64,000 bases of DNA from Tomocerus qinae (taxonomy: Eukaryota; Arthropoda; Collembola; Entomobryomorpha; Tomoceridae), in assembly GCA_020055645.1 (NCBI GenBank), contig CM034547.1:44284409-44348408 (forward strand), given 5' to 3'. Shown in pieces: positions 12,836 to 27,600 of the stretch (the stretch's first letter is position 1; the number at the start of each line of letters is the position of its first letter). Under the pieces are notes generated by a model, which worked only from the letters and a program-made list of their open reading frames with translations, did no database searches and was not told the DNA's origin. Both the position numbers and the translations under genes were made by a program.

Positions 12836-15800
12836 CACCATTGTACAAATTATGCGTTGCAGATATTCAACAAAAACAAAGGGCATGAAGAAAGTTGAGA
12901 TGAGTTTTCAGAAATTGCATTGCATGTGTTGCCGCGAGTAGAAGTAGGTATTCTGGTATTCTATACCTTTTTCTTGTATACTCAGCTGCACGTTTGAAGT
13001 AGAACTATAGAAAGTACTCAGCTGATAATGATGTTTTTCTTAACTAGATATGTTCATAATGTCGTCGCAGGACTGGCTATTGTATGGCAACTAAAGTGGA
13101 TATGGAAATGATACCTTGGATTAATTTCATCTCGTCTCATCTCCTGAATCTTCAATAATATTTTATAAAGTTACATGATCTACCAAGTAGAAAGCTTTAG
13201 AAGTGGTCTGGGTTGTCTGAAGGAGACCGAAAATAAATGCCTAGTGGCAGGTTGAGTAAATTTGTCTGAAGATTATATGGACTTGCTATCTTCCATGGAA
13301 GCATAACATTGCTGAAAGTAATTTCCTTTATGTGTAATCTATAGATGTATGTCTTGTGTGCTAAATGTTCCAGTTCTCCAAATGACTGTTATTATATGAC
13401 GCATAGCTTTTCTTTTATACGTACTAGCTATCGTATTGCAAAGCAGTGGAAAATCCCGAATGTTTCCTTTGTTCTTGGTGTAATCTCGTTTCAGGTGCGT
13501 CATTCATAAGAACTTTAAAGTTTTATTACCCGTGCAATATGACACCAAACCAAATACAGGTATATAAGTATACTTACACATGACATCAACCAGACCAGCT
13601 CTCAGATGAACAACCTAAAGTTTTCACTTGCACTTGTACATTGTACAAGGACCATTTCCCAGCCTACAGTCAATATCACTTTATAAATGAAACATTTGTG
13701 TGCAAATTGTACTTGAAACATGAAAACAAAAGCTTTTGAGAATGTCGGGGCGTCCAGGGTAGTTGAATACGGAAGTGTAAGGAATACCAGTGGCTTTCTC
13801 CTCTTCCTACTCCCATAACAATGGGCTTAGATATCTAATTCTTTCGTTCTACACCTCTATGCATATCTAAAACTCACTCAGCTACGCTGCTACCTTTATG
13901 CCCATATGTACACGGTGTTACTCATTGCTGTTATTACATCTGACGGAAATGAACAAGTACTACCGCACTGCACTACACTAGGTAAATGAAGTATGTAGAA
14001 CAAACGCTTTATTCAGTAAACAACTCCGTTTAGAGCCACAACTTTCAAGTGCATGATATTAAGCTTCCACTACATTTTTGACGCTGCTGTATCTGTCTCT
14101 TGTCCTTGAAATCAATTAAAATGAAGGATCATCTTGCCTTGACCTAAAATAACAGGTGCACCTGCTTTAGTAGGTCTTTTTGACTCTTCTTAAAACGACT
14201 CCGATTTAGTTTCTTAATATTTACTCAAATTAATCTCAACTTAAATAATTAGAATCATTTGTTCCGAACTTTGAACTTTAACTTGTAAAGTACACCGAAG
14301 AATTGACAAGTAATAAAATCGGTCCACATCAAAGATCAGTGATTCACTATGAACATAATAAAATCTTAGTAAGATTCTATGATTTCTTACTATGTTTGAA
14401 ATAGTATAATTTAATGAAATTCTATAGTTTTATAATCACAGCATAAATTATTGGATTTTCAAAAAATCCCAATTTTTGGACTGTATCATATGAAAACAAC
14501 TTTTGTAAATAAAATAAAAGCTTGTTTTCCTGTAGCTTGTCTTTGCTTTCAAAAATTTCAACTATACCGTTCCACTCAGCTATCAATTTCATCTGCATCA
14601 CAATGTTAAATAAAAATTACTAATTTGACAGTATATTTAAGTGGCGACCAGTTTGGTGTTGTGGTTATGAAGTATATTCGAAGTTGTTCATGCCCAACCA
14701 AACCCAAAAAAGAATTGGTGGGCTCTGCTTGATAACGATGAACTAAAGGAATGCAATGATATTATATACAATGCATTGGTTTACAGATAATATACTATTT
14801 AAAATGTAGCCGCACTAAAAACAATTTATTTACAAAAATTGCTACCTAAAATAGTATTTCGTATGACTAAGAGGAGCCTGAAGTACCTAAATACGTATGG
14901 GAAATGAAACAACTAAACATAATAAGTATTGCCCTCCTTCTAGTATACAGCGATGTTATCGCTAGCTATTTTAGTTTTACAGCACAATATGGGACTGTAG
15001 TAGATAGGCAGCGTTGTGTTAAAGTTCAATGGTCCATGTCGTGTCCTCCTCGCCCTTTACGACTCGAAAATCCTACTTCAATCTTGTTAAGCACTGCACT
15101 TGCCTCTGATCCCGTAAAGATAAATCTCAGTCTGTAATTGACTGACACTACACTCCCAGTCCCTATCTACTTTACAAACACTTCAATGAGCCCAGTCTAA
15201 CTCTTTTCCTACATTCACACGTTTTTCCATGTCTACATGGACGATACTACATATATAGTTCCTTATTAACAAGGCAGAAGGAACAGTGTGGTGAAAACTT
15301 TGTAGAAATCCTAGATACAATTTTCAAAGCACGCAAGCTGCTACAAATACAAATTAATAATAAATGGGTACAGCCCTCTTGACTTTCGTTGTGATGCAAA
15401 AGTTAGCATAGAAGTACTAGTAACATAAAAATGCAGAAAAGTGACTCAAGTAGATCCTAATAGGAAACATACTAAAGAAAGGGAAGCTAACTAAACCACT
15501 ACCTAAACAACATTATGGGAACTAATTGTTATTTGTTTTGCTGATAGAACCTCAGTACCTATTTGTGTCAACTTAGTACGTTCGAAGTACTCACTAACAG
15601 AAGTATAGTGCCAGACACAGTTCGAAGCCTAAGAGCTTGAGCTAAGAGTGCGTGTGTGAGGTAAGAGTGCGTAAGTTCTTGTCTGTAGTGACAGGCCATT
15701 ACTAACTGTTACGCAATACTAACACAAGACATAATCCAACAGGATAAAGGATAGTAACTCTTCCATATTTATAGCAGCATTAGCAATAGTGGGAATCCAC

Positions 15801-18800
15801 ATGTAAGTACATGGTTTCACTCTTTAACTTTATTTGTACCTACCCATAGCCCTTTTATAAGTACTACAATAAATGAAAAGTGTGTCTAGCTACTTCATTT
15901 GGCATTACGTTTTTCAAAGTAGAAACAGTAGCAGATTTGAGTAGGACTAACTACGTAGATATCACAGTGCTTATAAATGCATTAAAAAAGATACATAAGC
16001 CGAAGAGAATGAAAGTTTGAAGAAGGGAATGTTATTGTGAATTGTAATGCGTGTAGTTGTATAAATGCACTGCAGACGGAGAAAAGAGTTTTGTAGGAAA
16101 GCTACAATGTCCTCCTGTTTGATAATGCACGTAACTTAAGCTAACGTTCCGAAAGTAGTCGTATCCTACTTAGAACTCGTTTTTATAGAGAGTTCTACTT
16201 GTGATTTCTCAGGGGATCCATTTTATGCACGAGCGAATGCCCTTCTGATGACTAGCTACACAATATTATACTTACTGGACAGTGCAGTGCTTTGTTTCCT
16301 TCCTTTTTAAAGCCATTACAACTGATTGTATATGCACTGAAGGGTGTTTGCAATTTTAGTGACACTAACTGACCGGTGAGTGAACTTTTCAGATGGAATT
16401 ATTCAGTTACATAGCAGATATGTGCACTAACATTATTCACTAGCATACAGAACTCCTATGTTAAGAAATATTTTAAAAGCTTTTGAGCATTATGCTTTTT
16501 GTTCTTTTTATTGCCGTAAACCAGAAATCCCAAAAGTCACCCTGAAACATTTTATTACCCATGGAGAAGGAAAAATGTTTCTGTGCATAAATAACTGTAA
16601 AAATGAGTAGTAACCTAATACTTTTTGTGGGACATAAAAAAGCTCACGTCCACCTGCCTCCCAAGTTGGAACCCAAAGAGGGGTAGACACTGCACTGGCA
16701 GCAGAAGCAGATAATAGCTTGTAGCGAACACCACAAAATGTAAAAGTATCAATTTGTACAGATGTAAAGTTACAACTGGCTGAACGGAAAAGTTAACACA
16801 ATCTACGCAGAGACAGAAACAGAAAGGAAGTAAAAATAAAATAGATTTTCCAACATTTCCATCATATGTAAGCATAGCATTGATTTGTAAAATGTTTTAT
16901 TGTTCCACCACTGCGGGCACTAATAATATCCTTGTAAATTGTAATGTGGCAGATTGCACTCTGTAAGTGTCAAAGAAGATGAGGGCTCTTTCTCGCAGTC
17001 ATAAATAAGTCTGTCAGACAATACATTGAATGACGAGGCGACGGAGAGACAACGGAGAAAGATGAAACTGTTAGCAGTTATTTTCAGATCCAATGAGGAT
17101 TGGAGTAGTAGAGAGTAGAATAATAGAAGATCATCTGTTGCAGCAGGGTGGAGGAGAAATCTAGTAAAAAATACGATTTGAAACTGTGTCCTCATGTTAT
17201 ATTATATCGATATGGCCTTTTATAGGTAGTTAAAGAAGAGCATCTCCACGGTGTAATATTCTATGTAGACGTTTTCCCAGAGGGTGAAATACTGATATGG
17301 TGGTAGGAGTAACTGCATAATGTATAATATAATAGAATCGCATAATGGTTTAATGGAAATATAAAATGTGTTAGCGAAGGGAAAGACGAGCACGAACCCA
17401 AAGCGGAATCATTTATGGTGGCTTTGAGAGGATTTCCATTTCCCATTTTCTGAATCCAACTTGGCTTTTGAGGCTTCTGCTGCTGCTGAGAGATAAATCC
17501 TGACTCATTGATTTCAATTTTATGCCTTTTTGCCAAATGGCTTTGCAAAATCAAGGAAGGAAGACTTTTCACTGCTTCATATCATCTACACCATAGCTAC
17601 TATACTCCGCTCTGTGCTCTTCATCAGTCTTCCTACCACTTCAAAATTTGGATGCCAATAATGGAGCAATAACAAAATATGGAAGGTTACGCCATAAAAA
17701 TATTCAGCCATTCTAAGGTTAAGCTCAGGCTAGGCTAATGTTATTTTTGATACAACGGAAGCCCTATTGATGTATGTGAAGTGCCAGTATACAGATTGAG
17801 GCTAATGAGATCTCACTGAACTACGTATAAAAATGTAAGTACCAATTCTATCTTCTAGGCCATTTTCCCATCTACGCATATTATACTAGTGGTATTTAAT
17901 GTTAATAGGACCTTAATACTTTAACCTCATACCAAAAAAACTTATTAGTACACGTGTTGGCTATAACATGCTTTATCGGCTATGCAAATGTGCCTTTTTA
18001 TGCATAATTTAATCAAATAACTATATCCAGACATAGCCAATAAACTATTATTACATTTAAAACCCAGAAAACGAACTGAAAAATTTACTTTTACAGAGTC
18101 TCTAATTTTTATACTCATCCAAGTAATACAATAGTTTTGAGAAACAAAAATGCATGGCTCAACTACATGTTAACAATTTTAGACTTTAAATTGCATGTTA
18201 ACTATTAAAAAACTATTTAATCTTGTATCAATAAAAACTTATGAGATTAAGATTTTAAAAGGTGGTTTCTCTAGACTATGCCAACTAATATCATCAGTGT
18301 TATATTCTTTTTAAATTTTATGCGTTGCTTGTATTTAGTAGTGTTAGCGTTGGCCACTTAGCTTTGTGATTAATGCTCTAGTTAATGTGTGCTGTTAGAA
18401 ATAAAAGCTTGGCTGATGGTGACGTTATTGTGTTCTCATCTATTTTTATGTGCCACTCTGTCTTGATGGTACTTAATTACAAAGAGAAATGTTGTTTAAA
18501 GGTAAATACACGCATACACAGCTAGGTATAGAAAGTACTTAATATAACTTAACCTACATACCTTAGGTAACTATAAATGGAGCAGTATTTTGTTAATGTA
18601 ATGTTGCCTCGTTTGTGTCATCAAAATGTTTGTGGGGGTAATGAACGTGATAATGAAAAAAGACTTTAACATGGACATTATTATTATCACTAACGAGGAC
18701 TTAGTAGCACTAACTTGGGATTGTGTTGCCATCTCCTGCACCTATAGCCATAATTTCTAGCACGTTTTATGCATTCACTCACAAATCTGTGCTAACTGCA

Positions 18801-21530
18801 ATTTATTCTCAGCTTTATGATTTGTAAAGGAAAATATTTGTGTTGTTGTTGATTTGTACGTCAACAAATATTATTGCACATTAAAATATTCATCATCTGT
18901 GGAACAGCCATAATATTATTTCAGAAAACAGATTTTATGTAAAAGCTGAGATTATGGATATAGTAATTCAGAATTTAGCACATTCTAAACACAATTTAGA
19001 TTTAAATAATTGCACTATAAATGTTAAGTGCATTGTTGTTGATAAGATATTGACGCAAGAATAAGGCTTATCTTTCAATCTAGGAATGTTAAGTACATGT
19101 TTTATGGTACTTTATGCGAATTCCTGCGAATATGGCATTGAGAGAATAGTTGGATTTAAGTGTTTGTTCTGCTTTACTCTTGGTTTTCTAATGCTTTCGC
19201 AAATAAAAGTAGTAAATGCCTCAACTCGTTAAATAGCAGTGAGTTGGGATTGAAATTTTAAGCAGGGAAACAGAAAGTGCTAAGTGTATATCTTTCTTTT
19301 GTGAAGTGAAATTAGTTTTTACTTGAGAAATAGGGAATTGCATGGCATTTATAGGTCTATTGGGAAGTGCCACGCAAGTCATTGCAAAGAGGTCATTCAA
19401 TTTGTTAGAATTGATTGAAAGTTCCACTCCTACTTCAGCATGCTACTTTGTAATTTTGTGAAATACTTTTATACAAATATTTGTGGAGAAAAGCCAACAT
19501 AGGAATTGGCAATGGAAATCCTTTTGTAAATGGCAAGCATTGGCTAAGCATGCATTCAATCTCAATTTTGGAGTTTCTTTACATATCTATTGACGCAACT
19601 CAGCACTTTTCATTGCTGTAGAGTTACTTAAGAGTATAACTATATGGAATATATACAAATATAGGAGTCTCGTGTTATTTATCGGTAAATATCCTCCACC
19701 CACTAAAGAGATGCTTCTTAATCCTACAAGATAAATTGAATTCTGAATCTGTAATGTCTTATTGACACATTTAATGTGTGCGGTAACAAATTTATATTGA
19801 TTTTCTACAACCAAAAACATACTAGTAATATTTTTGATCATTGGATAACTTACATTCATCAATCACATTCAACATTGTAGAAACTTTTCATGATAGTCCT
19901 GTCATGAATTCTATTTCTGTTTCCTTTCGAATGGATCGATATATTTCCCAATGGCTTGTGGCAGATCAACATAGCACTTGGTTCGGAAATGCTAATCTTG
20001 TTAGCACATTAAAGGTGCTGACTGTTTGAGTCCTATATTCGTGTAAATGTCAAGCCACAGCATTTGACAACAAACAAAGCAATTCATAACGGATATTCAT
20101 AACTGATGCCAAATATAGGTAATTTAATACAACACATGCCTACCTATATAATTACAATACAAATATGCCTACTACAGAATATTATTCCTTTCAATGCCAA
20201 CTGTGCCGACCTATTTTATGACCAGTTTGCTTTATTGCTCTGCTGGTTTATTGCTATTCATGAATGATTAAGTCCTGTACCTTATTTGTACAAGTCAAAA
20301 CATGTGTCTCTCCAGAGAGCACAACATTGGTGTACGGAGCCAACAGTAATGAATGACACTCTGTAGACAGATTTTCATTTGTTATGCATAGCTAGTAGTA
20401 ACTCTTACCTTACGACCCAAATCATAAAAGTACAATTTAACAGTTGCATGCAGATAGCCAATTAAATGTTTGTAGATGGGAAAAATTATGAATTATTATA
20501 TTATTTTTCTGACCTTTTCAACCAGGATAAGTACTTTTGTTTTATTTTTATTACTGCCATAACATACTACGTCATTGTGGTTACTGTGTAGGCAATTCAC
20601 GTAGTGCATAGGGATAGGGTTGGAATACTTTAAAGTTATGCTATTGACAATTAAATCGGCATTTACTATCAAAGCACTAAGATAATTTGTTATTCTACTC
20701 TAATGAGTATTTCTTTTGTGAGGGTACGCAGACCAAGTTTTACAACAACATGTACAAAATAGGAACAACATAACAGCTCAAGTCCATAATTTTCTAGGCT
20801 GTTTAAAAGTTTTATGAAAGGGTCCTTTTTCTAAGGACAAGCTTAGTAAAATAGTGGAAACGAATAATTATACTTTTAATTTTTAATGCATAGTCCTTAG
20901 TCAATTCGACCCTAATTACTATCTGGATGTTTGTATATTTATAAATGTACATATTGTGTATAAGAAAAGTTCCATGTTGAGTGGAATGGTAATAATTTTG
21001 TTGAATATGCAATAGTGGCCATTTATGTCTTTTGAAATTAGATTGTAGCCTACTTTTGGATGTAAGAGTAACGAGTGTAATTACATTCACTTATTAAGAA
21101 AATGTAACGAGATTACTTCGTTGGCAAATAGAGAACGTGCATATACATCTGTTACTAGAATATTTATGGGTGAGTTGTATAAGTTTCTGTATTTAAATTA
21201 GCTACAGATGTCCTAATTTATATAGAGAGATTAGTACATATGCATACATGGACATAAATACATTAAAATACTAGCTGTACGATTGTAAATGAAGGAGATA
21301 GTGAAATAAAAGTAGTTAAATAAAACAATGTCACGCTAGTTGGGAATGTGTAGACATGGAGTGTGAGTCAGAAAAAAGGATCCCACTACTTGCTTTATTA
21401 GAATGAAATGCCGCAGTAGTAGAAAAGAAATAAATGAGGAGAGGAGTTAGAAATGGTGTGATGGAAGTTAGAACACAAGAGTCTTATGCAGTATTATTTT
21501 GTACAGCAGCACTTTGACTTGACAGTTAGA

Positions 21531-21595
21531 TTTATGAAGGAGAAAAAGAGTAGAAAAAGGAGAAAGCTGTCCTGGGAGACTATCTTTGTCTAATA
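21531..21595 (+). repeat. diverged interspersed repeat, copy 2
   Basis: Counterpart of 12781-12835 with the same motif order (TTTATGAAGGA, AAAGCTGTCCT, CTATCTTT). It carries a purine-rich insertion of about 10 bp between the first two motifs. It lies at the boundary between a purine-rich and a pyrimidine-rich stretch. Confidence 0.35.
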
Positions 21596-24532
21596 CACTA
21601 TCATCTACTGCAAGACTCAACTACAGAAAAGAATGCACCACATTTTGCATTACATTGTCTATTTCTTATCTCCTCTTCCTCCTTCTTCCACTCAACCCGA
21701 TCTATCGTATTCCGATCTGATACTTACTTTCTCCTATATCAGTAGACTACTATTGTGAAGATCCCAACTACTCTTCCTGTCTACCTTCATATACATAATA
21801 TCCACATTCACCACCATTTATAGCCACATCTTTTCCATATACCTACCTACCTACATGCGTATGAATGAAAATCCCTTCTTCTCTGAATGACTCTAACTTT
21901 TCCTTTACAGCATTTTTTAAATTCTTGGCACAGTCAACAACAAACAGCATTGAATCCAATCCCAGCACTTGACTCCTCTATCTACATACAAATCCAATTC
22001 AAAATACAACCTTTTCAAAGACTTGTACTAAATTGCCCCACCACTGAAACCATAAAATAAGTAAACAAAGCCTCTGGACTTGAAGAAAAAAAACTGATTC
22101 TCTCACAGAGAATGGACTGTTGCATTCACTGTCACGTTGGCAGATAAACTAAAGGTGAAGTGAAATTCGATTTACATTTCCTCTCATCCTCCTACATAAT
22201 ATATGAGTCTCACTTCCTTTCCTCGACAACAAGAATCTCCTCTAAACTGCAATTCTCTACAATATTTATACTACAGATAGTACACTAGATAGCTTCAGAT
22301 TTTAAACTTGCAAACGGTAGTTCTGAATACAGTTGAAAGCATTTTTTAATTTATCAATGAAACGTATATTACTCTCAGGGAAAGGAAAAGTATAGTAATC
22401 GGATCGATGTCAAGATTAATCCAACTTGACAATCTAAAAGACTTGTTTCTCAAGAGCGTCATAGCCTAAAATTACTAACTGAAACCAATACTTAAGGTGA
22501 GCATGTAAATTCAGTAGAATAGCTTTGTGGTAGGTATTAACAATATCTAAGGATTGTTGTGGTAGCTTTTGTAAAGGTACAACTTCTATATAGAGTGAAA
22601 TCGAGAAATCTTGCAAAGCATGCATTTTAGGAGTGTGGCTGGACTAAGAGCTTATCAATAGATTTCCATAACTAAATATGCATGCTTGCACATACTTAAC
22701 CTGGTATATTACATTCTTGGGTCTGAATAAACATTTCTTTCGTGGTGTAAGTTGATGTTGGCATTCTCGTGGGCAATCTAATAAAAGCAGTTCCTTATTC
22801 GTATTCAATCGATGAAAATGCCACACGACCACAGGAAACATTATCAAATCTGCTCAGCATATGATTTCCTGGCTCTAGACATTTTTCTCTTTCCTTTCAT
22901 GGGGAAAATAGATTAATGACCACTTCACATTTTCAGTGGGTTTCTAAGGTCAGATGGTTAGTGGTTAAAGAGTAAGGTTAAGTAGGTATATACCACACAC
23001 GCTCCACTGTGTACTCAAGAATCAAATAAGTGTACAGATATAGCACACGACGAAATAAAACTCGTATATCATATCAATTTCCCAGTGGGTGTGCAATATG
23101 TAGTGCATATTATGTACAGATCTAGAATTCCTTACGGGAACTAGGACTCAAATTGTGACCTTACTTCATGTCATTTCTCGATCTACATTTAGGTCTTAAT
23201 AATTTTTACTGCCTTACGTCAGTTTACAACTTATTTGTACTTTTACACTCTATTGCTAAGCACATGTCTCTGATGTTCTTATTACACCTATCAACATTTT
23301 ATTTCTTCAGAAACCCACCAAATTCCAACTCTATGAGGAATATAGTGGAATATTTCTCCACAATTTCATTTCGTTCGTCTTATTATAACTGCCGACTGCC
23401 TTTAGTACCATTACCCAATATAATACATGATTATATTAAAACGCCTTCAATTTGGGTAGCTATAGTCTTTGGGAATTGAAGCTGACCGATCATGAATGAA
23501 TCGTTGACGGTTTTGGTGCTCTATTTTGGCGGCCAAGGATTTATGTCCTGTTCTGGTTGTGAGACGGTCACGAAATCGGCTACCTGCTTGCGTTCAGCTG
23601 GAAAAGAAAGACAGTCAACAGCCTAGTGTTGTTACTGAAGTGCTATTGATCACATCCTGACAAGTCAAAAACGCAAGAAGAATGGTTTGCAATAAGGGAA
23701 TATAGAACACCTAATAGTAAGGAATATTAGCCAATTCTATAAGACTATAAGAATTGTGATCTGGATATCCAGACATATGTGTCTCTATCGCTATCCAAAT
23801 AATCAAATGTTTCGCTACACCAAACTGGATTTAACTGCATCGATGCATGGTTGTTGCCTGCCTTCTTCTGTCAGTATGTGATATTTAAGCTACTGTTGGT
23901 AGTAAAACTTTTATATATATATTTCGTATATAGGTCTATGATACTGTCTATATGTATAAATTTGTACTTATAGTGTCTTATAGTGGCTAAGGATATTTTC
24001 AATCTCGCCAGCAAAGTAGAAATCTATTTCCACCCAATCTACTATATTGTAATAAATGTAGCCATTTTCTACAAAAGGATGCTTGGGCTTTTGTATGAAT
24101 GCTCAGTCAGGGAAATAATCCAATGAAATGAAATAAGAGAGAAAGTGATGATATATGTATCAACGACATAAGGACACTATTTTGGTGCAGATGATTTGTA
24201 CAACTCCATACTTCTTATAGATATTATAAAACTGCAATAAGCATCTATTTCCTATAGCTCGATACTTTTCTTACTTATCGAATTAGCTAGGAGATATATT
24301 ACCAATTGTATGGAATGTGGTAAACTTCAACGGGTTTCATTTCATTAGATGTAGTTTTCTTGTCAGAGTCACTGCACTGTGCTAAATAGGCAGGAAATAC
24401 ATCTTCAGTGGTATTGATTGAGGTGAGCCTTATTTTTGGGTAATTCGCTTTGGGTTATGTTATATTAGCCGTCCCAATACTACCACTTTGTAGTGAGGCA
24501 GTACAACCCATATAACATACATACCAAGAAAG

Positions 24533-24675
24533 GATGTTAGAAGACGTTAGAGAACGTTAGAGGACAGTATAGGTTTCAAATACAATTTCTATGTGCATGT
24601 CACTCTTCGTCTGAATTCATCCTTTGTCCAAATTGGTCTGAATTCGTCCGAGTTGGTCTGAATTCGTTCGAATTG
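24533..24675 (+). repeat. two short tandem repeats (10-bp and about 20-bp units)
   Basis: At about 24533-24562 a 10-bp unit of the form ACGTTAGAGA is repeated about three times with drift. At 24609-24675 a unit beginning GTCTGAATTC is repeated three times (unit lengths 27, 20 and 20 bp). The last two differ at few positions (GTCTGAATTCGTCCGAGTTG and GTCTGAATTCGTTCGAATTG). No coding potential. These are minisatellite-like repeats, too few and too irregular for a CRISPR array. Confidence 0.6.
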
Positions 24676-27600
24676 GTGGGAAATCAGTTAATTATTATCA
24701 TATAAGGAGGCATAGTCTAAAAGGGATGTAGTTTAACCGAGAAGTAATCTGTCGGTTGATAGTAGGACAGGAAGGTATTCAAGCACGGGAGGTATTAGGA
24801 TGAATACTTTGTATTAACACCAATAACAAGACCTTAAGCTGCTACTTTGTATTAAAAGTGTTCTACCATCTTTATAGATGCAGGTAAGAAAAAAGTATTA
24901 GGTATACATAAGTGATAGTGTTGACAGACGCACAATAATGTGCTCTTATATGTGATCTCTGGGTAAATACTAATGCTGAACCATATTCGCCAGTAGAATG
25001 TTAAGTAAAAAATTTAATGTAGCCACAGTGCAAATCCTTATCTACTCACAACAAAGTTGAATGTAACTGACAAACTACATCCAGGATCGGTGTAAGTACT
25101 GTGAATGGAAGATGGCTGTGAGCCAAATGATGCATTATGCATTCAGGATTCATCCATAAGTATCAGAGTACATAAGCAAGTATAGTTGGCTGTACAAAGA
25201 GCTAAATAAGCTTGTAAGTATAACAAATACAGATTACAAATGTTGCAGACGCAGTTATAACCGACGAAACCGAAAGTTTAGAAGATAGATAGATATGGGA
25301 CATGGGATAGTTTTATAGCTGACTATTTTGGTTATGCATAGCAATACATTTTTAAAGATGTTTAGCACCAGTCACCTAATAACTTATAGCATTAATGCGC
25401 TGACCTTTATTTACTGACTGTTATAATGATGAAACAATGGAGTAACTGCTTACTACACGAAGTGCTATACATTATTCATGTATAATATGCAGTAAATTGA
25501 GATAAATTTGGACATCTGCTGCCCCTTCTACTAACTTTGACAAGTAGCTATACATTTTATATTGCATAATGTGCTTTTGAGTCATCTTTGCAGGCACTTT
25601 CTATTTGCTATCTCGCAGTTGTGAGGACAAGATAAACTTTCTCCGAAAGATATAACTCACTGAAATATACTTCCTAAAAGGCAAAAATAATGAATTTTAT
25701 TATAGTGAAAATTGTTATGTTCAGTTCATATAATTGGAGGTCTGTTTCCCTAATGAATGTAATCCTTTACAGTATACTCAAGGCTGCTGTGGCTTTATGA
25801 GAATTAGCTTACTTTTAGCTATTGTGGTTAAGGGTAGCTCAACCTCAAAGTTATTCTGACTGGGTCCTACCCTCGTACGTGCTATCAGCTATACTACAAA
25901 ATTATCTATGATACCATTCCATATTATGACTATCTATAACACAAATTGTGAAAGAATACCGAAGACTCATGCAATTTGTGCATGGGAAGGAATACACTCT
26001 AACTTTATTGTATTTTGGGGCATGGGATAAGGAAATTACAGATTGTCCCTTATACAGATACTATAAAGTGAGTTATCTTCTTAACTCTCAACAAAATTGA
26101 ACATATTTGCTCACGTGCATGGTCTACAAGAATTTGTAGTGCCTATAGCTACACTCTTACTATGTACAGTACTAAGAAAATAGCAAAATGAGCTTTTACA
26201 TTTACTATTATGGGATTTACTAGACAGAGGTAATCTTTTAAGCTTTCAGAAGCAGTAGACTTCACATAGCTCTGTACACAACATTTACAGCATATGAATG
26301 AGAAAGAAGAAATATAAATCTAATTGTAAGGATGTTCTAAGAGCATTACCTACGGATAGATAACTCACTCGGTTAGAAAAGGAATCTGCTGATCCGAAAC
26401 CGGAACTTAAGTCAATTACACTATGATTATAGTGAGCTTGCTCAAGTGAACTGTAGAGGATAAATCCATTTCAATTCAGTTCCGTCCTACGAAGGTAAAA
26501 TAGAAGCCGTTTCATCTTAGCTAAGAATGATGGAGGCGAGGTCGGTCGGTCGAGACCATGGAATAGCTCTAATGGGTATAAAAATCGTTCACTTCAATTC
26601 TTTCACATAATGATTCAATTCTTTCGTTGATGGCATATGTAACCATCATGTAAAAATCATCGAGCAAGAAAAAAGTATTTAGTCCAGACAAGGTAGATTC
26701 TTCATCCACAAAAGTAAATGAAAAAATAAATAAGATATTTATTCAATACTCAACAATTTTGTGCAAGGAAAATGACATTTTGAAAATTTGAATCTGCAAC
26801 TTTTATTGTTTTGTTGATATGAAAGTGGCTGTAAGCAATCAAACCTATATAAATTATATTACTAATTAAATTATTTACAGCAATATCTTTGCAGAGGTCG
26901 TCAAAAACAAAATCATTTTGCCAGTAAAAGTTACTTATCACACTGCACTGGTTGTACTTGAGAAAGGAATCACCGTCATTATGACTAGATATCTTATCAT
27001 TGTTGGCTATTATTTCATGAAAAAACTTGGTTTTAGTTTTACTAGCCATTTAATATCTTTGCAGTGCTTAAATGTTGATTATTTGCTCAACCCAACGTTT
27101 TCAGTGACTGAGAATAGTAATATTTTAGCATAAATGTCTCCGTAATAATCAAAAGAAGTGAAAGCTGTTCCATAATTGTCATTTTAATGCTAAATAATGC
27201 GGAGAATGTAATATCATAATCGCCAAGAGTTGTAATTTCCAAGACGTATCCGATGATATAAGTGCAGTTGTGTAAGTACTTCCACAATTAATATTAGGAA
27301 AGGATGCAGGCTCGTCTTAACTGCTCGCTACCTTTCTTGCTCTTCCGTAAGTAGTCTGGTAATTAGATAGGATGCCACCACCATGGCAGGCGAACCCTCC
27401 TAACTTTCTTGGCTTTCTTTGCTGTGAATGGTCCTGGTCGTGTTGTCGCTGTCATCTGTTGTCGTCGCCTCCCTCTTTAAGCTCCCTTTTCTCTTGTCAT
27501 GGGATCTAAATACTTCTTCTGTTCATCCTTTAACTTCAAAACAAGTTTTAGTTGACATATTTCCTTTGGCTCAAGTATATAGGGACGGATGCGTTCAATG

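Larger units (their letters stand above)
12001..24500. other. gene-poor AT-rich tract, part 2
   Basis: No gene recognised. Small open frames, for example at 17261-17572 (-) and 23168-23479 (+), lack family resemblance. Two segments about 8.7 kb apart (around 12781-12835 and 21531-21595) share a diverged motif series and may be copies of one old repeat. Strand asymmetry is marked at 21300-22000: purine-rich up to about 21580, then pyrimidine-rich. A 15-bp palindrome AATCTTAGTAAGATT lies at 14362-14376. Otherwise I see nothing. Confidence 0.6.

Noticed and set aside
17261..17572. 103-codon open frame (-) with a QQQQ run and a protein-like N-terminal part
   Set aside because: Second half is low-complexity and unlike a protein, and no convincing donor truncates it; not enough to call an exon.
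24609..24675. CRISPR-like array
   Set aside because: Only three direct contiguous units without spacers, in a eukaryotic context.
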